A DNA stretch of 23,795 nt from Ettlia oleoabundans (taxonomy: Eukaryota; Chlorophyta; Chlorophyceae; Chlamydomonadales): positions 1 to 23,795 of the forward strand of contig JAAMXP010004693.1 in the NCBI GenBank assembly GCA_019693395.1. The letters are read 5' to 3'. The notes beneath the pieces are model-generated. The model was not told the DNA's origin, ran no database searches, and saw nothing but the letters and a program-made list of their open reading frames with translations. Shown here in pieces: positions 10,043 through 18,725 of this stretch. Both the position numbers and the translations under genes were made by a program. Position 1 is the first letter of the stretch. Every line of letters begins with the position of its first letter.

Positions 10043-11115
10043 AGTGTGGTTGAAACTGTTGAACACGGATCGGGTCCAGGTGTGAATGAAAGGTCCAAAA
10101 CAGTGCGCAAAGGGCGGAGCGGCGGTGAACATACCAGGGCCAGTGTGATCTGCAAGCCTCACCGCCTGGAGTAAAATTTCCGTGTCTCAAACTGTACCTT
10201 CTGTGACTAAGGGCGCAAAAAGGCTGAAAGAATGTGTGCTGGTGCAGCAGCTGCTGTCAACCCAGCTCCGCATGTGCCAGCGGAACCAGGCACGCGGCTG
10301 CTACGCGTAAACACGCATCTGCACACAGCTCCCCAGGCACATGCCAGAAGTTAGCAAGGGGTCTAAGTTATGCAGATTTAGAGGGGTGCCGACTTCGGTA
10401 TTCGTACAAGGTGCCAACAGGTGGATTGCCAGTTTGCTGAAGCAGGGGGTCCTCCGGAAGGGGAGGGGCAGGGGAGCGACCCAGTGTAGGCAGTCAAACG
10501 GCTGAAGAAGCCTGGGAGTTTTCCTGCCAGGGTCAACAGGGGTGACGATGGCAGGAGCAGGGGGACAGGGAAACTGCAAAGAACACACGAGCATAACAGA
10601 AAGTGGGAGGGACGATGGCTATCAGGAGACAAGAGATGTACAGTGTTGTCAGTGTGGAAGGCAGAAACGAATGCATAGGGAGGGACAAGTCAACACAGCC
10701 ACGAGTTCATTTACCGCTAGGAGGCTAAACAAAGGGGGTGGGTTGGATGAATTTGGACTCTGGATTAGGGGAAGAAGGGCAGCAACTGGGCATATTGCTG
10801 GTTGGGTTTGATGGTTTGATGTACAGAGCAGTGCTAAGGTACGCCATTGCGCAGGCGCCACCCAACAGCTCACATTCTGGGAGGTGGAAACGATACGGGC
10901 TGGGACGACTGGCTACCTAAACCTAGAAGTGCCATGCCTGCTGTTGGTAAGCTTGAGGGCATGTATGCGTGCATGGTGCCCTCAGCTTCTGGTGTGAGGC
11001 AGGGCGGCAGGAGCAAGTATCTATCACTAAGCCGGGCAGATGCACCAGCACGGCTGCCAGACAGCATGTGGCGTGCACCACCTGCTTGGCGCTGTGCTGG
11101 GAGGTCAGCTGACAG

Positions 11116-13897
11116 CTACCGCCGTGCTGCTGAGGTGATTGCCAGTGCCAGCCGCTGCGAGCGATCTGCCCCCCTGAGGCCGGGAAGCGAGGCACGTGGA
11201 GGGCTGGCGCTACCGCGAGCCCAGGGTGCTCCAGCGCTGCCCACATCCAGCGTTGCAGCTGGTCGGCCCACCATCAGTCCTGCAGCGCCGCGAGTGGCTG
11301 CCCCGGCAAGGCTGCCAGCTATCACCGCTGCCTGGCTGGTAGTGCGGGTGGTGGCAGCGCTGGCTCGGGACACAGCAGAGCCTGCTGCTGCTAGCGTTGC
11401 CTGTGCTGCAGTGCGTACAGTGACCGCTACCCGAGCGCCAACGGTCATGGTTTCTTGGGTCATTGGGACCTGTGAGGTAGAGGCTGCAGGTGACAGAGGA
11501 GCACAGAGGCATGGCAATGAGCGGCAACTTTACAACCATGTTGCAGGTAAGGGCTCAGTGCAGCAAGAGAAAGATGGAGAAATGAGAGTGACAGTGATGG
11601 CAGACCATTCTGTTTGCTAGATTTGCTGGTGGATGTTCTGGTTCAGCGTGCGATTCATATCTCTTCTTAGCACCAACCTGCGACTGTCGCTACCGCCGCC
11701 GTTGTGCCGACCACGACAGGCTTGCGAGCAAGAGCCTGCCTCAGTGGGCCTGCCAGGGCTTGCTTCATGGGACCGACAAGCGCCTTCGTCACAGGCTGCA
11801 GCCGTGTCTGCAAACCAAGCCAGCAGTGTGCAAGCCGCACTGGGTGTAAGGCTTGGCTTATCTCAGATCTGGGCTCAGCAAAGAAACAGCGGCATGATTC
11901 CACGCAACCATGGTGCATTGCGCCCAGCTAAACTTAACTGTGGAGCATAACCGGCCTGAATAACAGTAGTGCACCTCACAGCAAGTGTGAGATGTGGTGG
12001 CAGCATCCATCTCACCTTAGCCCCCGGCAGCAACGCCAGCGGTTTGAGCCGCGCCAGCGCGTTCTGCCCGCTCATTGCCAGCATGCCATACATGCCCATG
12101 TTGCTGATCAGCTGCACCTTGCCCCAGTTGGCCAGGTCTGCACCACAGACGCAGGAGCAGGGCAGACAGCAGCACGACACGAGGTCAGATGGAAAGTAAT
12201 GAAGGCGCCAAGTGAAGTGCTCAGGGTGGGAATATGCATATGCTCCCAGGACACCAGACAGCAAAGGGGCGTAAGCGAGGACTGGGGTAAAGGAGGCATC
12301 CCAGACCAACGGTGCTGGCGTAGCTGCTCCGAGTACCAAGTCTTACAAGTATGAAGGACAAAACAGGCAGCACCCACAAGGTGCTTTCACCTATGCACGA
12401 AAAGCCCAAGAGCCAGCCCATAGCAGCAAAGCACCTGTGAAGAACTGCGTGACCCGCACCACAGGGTTGGCCAACCCATAGCTGCGGAGCTCCTGTGCCC
12501 GACGCCACTGGTGGTCCAGCATTGCGCTGGCCGCTTGATCTCGCCCCGTTGTGTACCGCACCAGGCAGTTGATGTAGTGGCGGCAGTCGTTGCGGTGAAG
12601 CTCATAATCCTGAAGAAGAAGAAGATATAGCAAAGAGTCAGAACAGATATGGGGCGCGTTTGGAAAACTGTTCCCACTGTGGCTTAAAGGCAAGGGTAAG
12701 CGACGTACTTCCTTGACACACACGCGTGGCAGCAACAAGCGGTAGCAGGACCATGCCCTCTTCACATCAAGCCAAAGCTTACACACCATGCTCACCAGGC
12801 TGCCTTGCTCCTGCAGCGAGTTCCAGGCCCGGATATCTGCCAGGCTCAGCGGTGTGCGCCCCACATACATGTGCGCATCTGGTAGCTTTGAGAGCCGCCG
12901 CTCCCGGACCTCCCCAGGCACCAGCCGCCGCATCTTGCCGTCTGCTGACTTGGAGAGGAAGGCAAAGGGCCCCTGGGCGACGTGGATGTCACCGCCGCGT
13001 GGCCCAAAGTCAAACTGCACAAGCGAACCGTCGCGCTGCTTGAACACCGCAAGGTAGTGGCAGATGCCGGAGTCACGCACGCCGTTGCGCATGCGCCGCG
13101 GAAGGCGCTTGAACAACCCGCCGCCAAACTCCTGCAGCGATGCATGGTGTTGTACATGGGAGCTGTCAGGCAGCAGCATTTGGTAACAGGGTCAAGGTAT
13201 ACAGGCACAGGCCAAGTCACTTGCAGATTACAAGAATGCCTGGGAAGCTGAGAGGACACATCTCTCTTCTTGAGAGTCGCTCAAGGGACGGAATGAGAGC
13301 CAGGAGGGCATGCACTCTACGGAGGAGGCTGCCAACACCCATTATTCCTAATCTAGTGGGGTAGAACGGGGCACAAGCAGGGGCTCGAATCGCAAGTCAG
13401 CAGAATCAACCGCAGCATGCCCAATGCTCAGGCAAGAGAGTGCAAAGCCACCAGAGCAACCGGATGCCAGCATATGTATACAACAATACACCTGTCCAAC
13501 TACCTCATAAGTTGGCCAGCGCAATAGCATATAACAAGATGAGAGTTACAACCACAATAGCCGCAAGGTAACTAGCGCAGCAGCTGCTCCAACAGCATGT
13601 GCCCGACCGCCGCACCTTGAAAGGCCGCAGAATCACATAGACCTCCATCCCTTGAGCCTCGCCCTCACCGCTGCAGGCTGTAGCCATGCTGTGCAGCGTG
13701 GGTGTGGAGGCGCACTTGCGCATTGGCCTCACGCGTGGCTCGGTGCAAGGACCAGCGGCGCCGCCCTCCAGGCTGCCGCGTGGCGAGGCCAGCACAGGCG
13801 TGGGCAGGCCGCCAGGGTGGCTAGGGCAGCATTCTGGGATGCTGCGCAGCTGTTCATCCAGGTGCAGCAACGGCCCGGGCACTGCATAGGCAGCCAT
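11116..13897 (-). CDS. LRAT/PPPDE-like Cys-His protein with Ala-rich tail, 6 exons, about 470 aa
   Basis: Exons (minus): 13897-13616, 13131-12796, 12609-12435, 12137-12016, 11807-11678, 11483-11116; all phases fit (1413 nt). ATG 13897 follows an in-frame TAG six codons upstream. Residues 1-85 look disordered. The core starts at MEVYVILRPFK and has His119 in GICHYLAVF, a QFDFGPRGGD segment, GEVRERRL, and YELHRNDCRHYINCLV with Cys215 and His217. A His on an early strand plus N-x-C-x-H-[YF] resembles the permuted papain-like LRAT/PPPDE fold, whose members are acyltransferases, phospholipases or deSUMOylating/deubiquitinating peptidases. That assignment is inferred and I cannot name an orthologue. 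Residues 307-340 contain an ALxGPx(K/R)Q repeat, and the last 120 residues are Ala/Thr/Arg-rich, perhaps an amphipathic or membrane-binding region. It is divergent from ClpR1. Confidence 0.75.
12410..12497. repeat. Tandem duplication joining exon 3 and its 5' splice site
   Basis: Plus-strand 12412-12439 and 12470-12497 match at 23 of 28 positions (both GCC-(A/G)CCCATAGC...CCTGTG). On the minus strand the exon copy reads CACAGGAGCT and the copy at the exon end reads CACAG|GTGCT, where the real donor lies. The donor of intron 3 therefore sits in a diverged copy of sequence found 58 bases earlier in the exon. Confidence 0.65.
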
Positions 13898-14569
13898 GTA
13901 AACCCTGCGCTGCTAACTGGCTGCTACAAATGGGCTCCTCCCCGTGGCCACCACTCCCGCCTGCGCCCCTGCATGCCAGAATGTTCCAGCCGGAGTGTCA
14001 CAGCGGGAGCCGCGCAGCGATGCTTCAATCCAGGCGCCACTATGCATGACGTATGCGATGAAGCTTGGCGGAGAGTAGTGCAATCCCAGCGAACTCGCTG
14101 ACCTAAAGCTGACTGACAGGCTTATAAGGCATTTGCAGCTTCCAGCGGTGGATCGACACATCAAGAACTATACTAGGCGGCCGTATGCCGGCGGGGAGTC
14201 GGCCAGCGGGGTGGGCGCGTCCCACGCGTTGCCATGGACGCCCTCGCACCTGTCAGACCCGCTTGCTGCTTCTTCAGATGCTGACACGCCTCTCCAGAGG
14301 CTGCCTGCGCTCCAAAGACTGGGTCTTGACCCACCAGGCCACTTCTTGGTGGAGCGGACAGCTGAGAAACGCTCTGGAGTGCTGCCGCTGGCTTGTCTTG
14401 GGCAGTGGGGCGAGCGTCCAAAGCTTGCACAAGTGATCGGGGAAGGCAGGCACCTGCAAGTTGAACCACCGGCGGCTCAGTACTGCACCGGTGTACCTCT
14501 CGGCCATCCCCATCCCCTTTGGAGGGCGGGCACTTGCGTAGTGCAGACGCACGACAATTATTTGCTCCT
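13898..14569. promoter_or_regulatory. Divergent promoter region
   Basis: A 672-base gap separates the start codons of the minus-strand Cys-His gene and plus-strand ClpR1, so both promoters and 5' UTRs must lie here. A palindromic CTTATAAG at 14121-14128 is a TATA-like candidate that reads the same on both strands, about 225 bases from the minus start and 440 from the plus start. No coding segment is convincing here. Confidence 0.4.
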
Positions 14570-17500
14570 ATGGATCGCGTTCAAGCCGCAGCGTGCACCA
14601 GTGGGAGGATGGGTGCGGCACAGCAGCTTTGTAGGCCGTGCCGTCCCTCACCGCAGCTTTTCTTGGCAGGAAGGCGGCATGCGCGCACCGCCCGGCAGCA
14701 GCAGGCCGTGCTGGCCAGCATGGGCATAGGCTTTCACGACCTGGCTGCCCCACCCAGCGGCGAGCTGGTGTTGCCCGGTAGCCACGACTACGGCCTTAGC
14801 GTCAAGCAGATGCAGGTGCTGGGCCTGACAAACGACGCCAGCTTCGGCGCCAAGCTGCCAGAAGTGCGAGCGGTGAGTGGCGGCGCCAGCAACCTTCTGG
14901 CTGGGCAAGCTTGGTTGAATGCAGCTTGGTTGGTCAAACACGTGTGGCAGCGCTCGCTGCAGTGTAATTGGAGTTCTCGGCCCGCAGACAAGCTTCCGGC
15001 AACCGTGCACTCTACACTACAAGCACCCCACCAGCTGCCCCTGTGCCAATGTTTGCCCACCCCGCTTGATGTTTTACATGGACTCCCAATGCACGTGGTG
15101 ATACCTGACCGCAGGAGGCATTGCGAGCAAAGGCTTTCTATGTTGGCGACGACGTGACTGAGACCACGCGGCAGGTGCGGCAGCTGGGTGCTGGCCTGTG
15201 GCATGCTGTGCGCACCCAGTTGTCGTGCTACCTGCCCTTCAGCTTGAGCAACAGACTTCTATACTTGGGATTACCGCATCAAGCTGTAACTGACACCTAC
15301 GGTTGCCGTCTCTTCCACATGCTCTGCTGCCTGCAGGTGGCGCGCATGGCTGTCGACACAAAGGCCCCCGGCCAGGCACCTCCCGACCTCCCTTCTCTGC
15401 TGCTGGACGGCCGCATCTGCTACATCGGCATGCCGGTGGGTGGCCGGGACGGGTGGGGACTGTTACTGGATGCATGGTGTGGCATACACAATTTTGTGTT
15501 CATGACACTAGTCCCGGGCGCTGTGGGGGCTTCAGGGATGCTGGTTGGTGTGGCAGCTTTGAGTGCCACCTATGTCACGGGTTGTTCTATGGCTGCATGG
15601 TATAGTCAGCATCGCAGGGTGCATGTCCTTGGCTGGCTTCACTCTTGATTGCACTGCACGCAGTGCATGTGTCCACTCTCCACCTGCAACTGCCCTTGTT
15701 GTGCTCCGCTGCGTATTCTCCCTCCCTCCGTCCCTCGCTGCCTCGCTCACGCGTCCCGCCGGCTGGCCCCCCGCATGCAGCTGGTCCCTGCTGTGACCGA
15801 GTTGGTCATCTCAGAGCTGCTATGGCTCAACTACGCAGCTCCTGAAAAGCCCATCTACGTCTACATCAACTCCACTGGTGGGTGGAATTTGCCGCGCAAG
15901 GTTGCTGGTGCATTGTGTGGTGTGTAGCTTGGGTGGAGTCGCGAGCGCCGCCGGGGTTTACCGGCCATTTGCCAGTGCATGCCTGGCTGATGATGCAACG
16001 TTCCCATTAGCATGCGTGGCATGCCAGCTGCCCATATCCTGGTGTAAGCCCACCTGGAAGTGCTTGCACAGGTTGCACTCACTCACGCCTCTGCCTGCCG
16101 TTTCCCAGCTGTGGTGCATTCAGTTGTGCATTCGCGCTGTGCTGCCTGACAGTAACACACTGCTTTGAAATCTTAAATCCCTTGCCCAGCACTCTCGCCT
16201 TTCCTTGCAGGCTCTCAGACAATGCAGGGCGAGGCGGTTGGGTTTGAGACAGAGGCCACGGCCATCATGGACACTATGGCTTACATCCGCCCAGACATCT
16301 ACACACTGGTCCGTGTTAGCTCCCGCCTGAAGGGAGTCATTTCCAACCTGCACCTTCATGACACCTTTTGCTGCCCATGCGCACCTTTAGTGCTCTCACG
16401 CTCTCTTCAGCCTTTCCCTGCTGTCCTTCGGCCCTGGTTTTGCGGTCTGTCCTCCCATTCATGCCATCCATTTCATGCCGTCCACACCTGCAGGTGATTG
16501 GCCAGGCCTTTGGCAATGCTGCCATGATCCTGGCGAGCGGCAAGAAGGGCTACCGCTACGCGCTGCCAAACGCGCGCATCATGACCTGCCCGCCACGCAT
16601 GAACAGGTGCGACATGTGGGATTACATAGCAATAGCAGCGGGCATTACTGAAGCCTGCGATATTTATTGCTGAGCAGCATTGCATGTGTACAAGCTGCCC
16701 GATGTGGGGCTGATGGGCGTGGGGCTGTGTGTGTGTGGTGTGCGGAGGGGTGGGATGGACCGTGGTGGGGTGGGGTGGGGGGCTTGTCCTGATGGGCAGC
16801 TGCCTCCTGGCAGCTGGTTCTTGTCCCTTTCTTTACTCCTTGTTGTGCCAGCGTCATCCTTACATGCCTTGTCACCAAGCGCGCTCTCCCCACTCCTGCC
16901 ATTCCACCCGTCCCTGCAGATCGTTTGGCAACACGAGCAACGTCATGATCAAGGCCAACGAGCTGGAGAACGCGACACAGGTGTGGCAGGGGCTGACTTT
17001 GGATGGACAGGATAGGCTTGTTTGTGGGTGGAACAGTAAGTTTAAATGATGTGGAAACTTGCCATCATCTGTTGTTGTGCCTCCCTCCGTTCTTTTGCTG
17101 CTGTGATTACGTTTTCTTGCTCGCCAGCGCACCTCGCTCTGCCAAGCGTACTCACTCACCCATACTCCTCCTGGCATGGTTGGTGTGCCCCTGCAGACCT
17201 ATGTTGACTTCATGTCACGCTTCACCGGCCGGGACAAGGAGGAGGTCCGCAAAGACATCGGCCGCAACAGGTGGGGAACGCCCATGCAGCTTCTTTTCAT
17301 CATACGCACATATAAACAGCCCTGCCTGGCTGGGTAGGTCCTATTACTCGATCCTTGTGCGTGCTTTTGTAGTGCTGCCCAACCCCTTTACTCTTCGCTC
17401 ACTGCAGCCAGGAGTTGTGTTGTGGGATTTGTTTCAAAGTTGTGTCTGCTTCGGCTTTTTTGATTGCTTTTGGTACTCAGCGCCGCCTCGCAACTCCCTC

Positions 17501-17979
17501 AATAATCCGAGATATCCCTTGTTGCGCCTTTTTCCTTTTGTTACTGTACTGCAGGTACTTCACTCCGGAGCAGGCCGTGGAGTATGGCATCATCGACAAG
17601 GTCATGCAGCCATCAGATGCAGTGGCGGTGAGTGGCCGGCTGCGCAGCGTGGGTCATCACATGCTAGTTGCCGTGCTAGTTGGTAAAAAACACGCAGCTG
17701 GGGCTAAGTAGGAGAGGTGCTTTGACAAGGTGCAGCTTTGTCTTTAGCACAAATTCTGAAAGATCAGCGGCGTGCTTCGGCTGCCTGACAGCCCCCAGCA
17801 GCGCAGCTGCTTGCTTCAACATGCATGCAGGACTGTGACCTCCCTTGAGTGACTCATCCCATCTTATCCTATATTTGTCGCAGATTGAGCGGCGGGACTA
17901 TGAAGGCATGCTGCGCTCTAGCCAGTCCCAGGGCCGCGCACGCAGCAGCGGCGGTGCCATGGCTGGTGCAGAGGCATAG
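14570..17979 (+). CDS. clpR1: Plastid Clp protease non-catalytic subunit ClpR1, 10 exons, 357 aa
   Basis: Exons: 14570-14872, 15115-15174, 15337-15435, 15781-15877, 16211-16308, 16494-16606, 16920-16980, 17197-17270, 17555-17627, 17884-17979; all phases fit (1074 nt). The N-terminus (about 50 residues, Arg/Ala/Gln-rich and poor in acidic residues) is a likely chloroplast transit peptide. The Clp fold follows: LPSLLLDGRICYIGMP, LVPAVTEL, KPIYVYINST, GFETEATAIMDTMAYI, VIGQAFGNAAM, YFTPEQAVEYGIIDKV. The catalytic Ser, His and Asp positions appear as Gly226, Cys251 and Asn301, so it is a ClpR and not a ClpP. The pre-domain YGLSVKQMQVLG segment, the VGFETEA region and the C-terminal ERRDYEG point to ClpR1 among ClpR1-4, as recalled. 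ClpR subunits build the heteromeric ClpPR core in the stroma. ATG 14570 is the first ATG of the frame. The exon 5 donor (CTG|GTCCGT) is weak. Confidence 0.9.
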
Positions 17980-18122
17980 GGCAACTTGCAAGCAAGCTTG
18001 GTGGCTATGCCTCAATTGGATGCCCGCTTTGCGTTGTGCGGCATGATACCCGGTCATCTGCCAGCATGCGTAGCTGCGCCTCCGCCAGCCAGTCGATGTG
18101 GGATCACAGTAACTGCCCAAGC

Positions 18123-18127
18123 TGTAA
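18123..18127 (+). terminator. Candidate TGTAA poly(A) signal of ClpR1
   Basis: TGTAA, the usual chlorophyte polyadenylation signal, lies 144 bases after the ClpR1 stop codon. A second TGTAA near 18338 is an alternative. Confidence 0.45.
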
Positions 18128-18599
18128 ATCTGTGCCACCGCTCTTGCTTCTGACGGGCGTGTGCGATTCCTTTGCTGCGGTTTAGTGTGTATATGCCTGC
18201 CCCTGCGCCATCCATCCACTTGACTCTCCTCAGCATGCTGCATCCCTTTCCTTTGCAACTGTTCTCCCCTGTGCAGCCAAACCCTTTCCCGTTTCTTCGT
18301 CTGTCTGGCTGCTATACTCAGTCCAGCTCCATTCTAGCTGTAAGATTAGAACAACTGGAGTCTTTGCAGGCAATTTGTCTTGCTGTGCAGTGCTGTATGC
18401 TCCACGGCAGGAGTGCTACTTACAAACATAAAGTCAGTACTTGTCGAAGCTATTGCGTAAGCTGCGCAGAACATTTGCCTGGAGGCCGCAGCCGCCGGCA
18501 CCAACGGCACGGCGCCTGCACAGTTGGCGCGAGACTTCCCAGCATGACCAGAGATTGCAGAACCCGTTTTTTCATGCATATTATTCTAAAACTCACAGG

Positions 18600-18606
18600 T
18601 ATATAA
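18600..18606 (+). promoter_or_regulatory. TATA box candidate for CTU1
   Basis: TATATAA lies 120 bases upstream of the CTU1 start codon, within an AT-richer patch between the two plus-strand genes. The spacing allows a 5' UTR of roughly 90 bases. Confidence 0.4.
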
Positions 18607-18725
18607 CGTTAAAGCGAGCAGAGCCGCCGGTGTAGCAGCAACCTGCAGGCTCGCATGTTAGCCGGCTTGTGCTGAAGGGCCGTATCTAGTTATATCAAAT
18701 CGTAAACCTCTAGGCAGAGCACACA

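Larger units (their letters stand above)
9787..11115. other. Intergenic region between two tandem minus-strand genes
   Basis: About 1.3 kb carries the promoter and 5' UTR of the BRCT gene at its left end and the 3' UTR of the Cys-His protein gene at its right end. Apart from the inverted repeat at 9815-9894 and one minus-strand TGTAA at 10038-10042, I find nothing definite. The open frames here are short, have no codon signature and no splice-consistent extension. No tRNA or other RNA gene is recognisable. Confidence 0.5.
17980..18725 (+). other. Intergenic region between ClpR1 and CTU1
   Basis: These 746 bases hold the ClpR1 3' UTR and the CTU1 promoter. TGTAA motifs are seen at 18123-18127 and near 18338, and a TATATAA box at 18600-18606. 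The open frames here are short and look non-coding. No RNA gene is recognised. Confidence 0.5.

Noticed and set aside
9950..10162. 70-codon minus-strand open frame as a small gene or upstream exon
   Set aside because: There is an in-frame stop just before the BRCT ATG, no splice-compatible link and no recognisable composition or motif.
13381..13391. GGGCTCGAATC resembling a tRNA B-box
   Set aside because: No A-box at the right distance and no cloverleaf or acceptor pairing could be drawn; it lies in an intron of the Cys-His gene.
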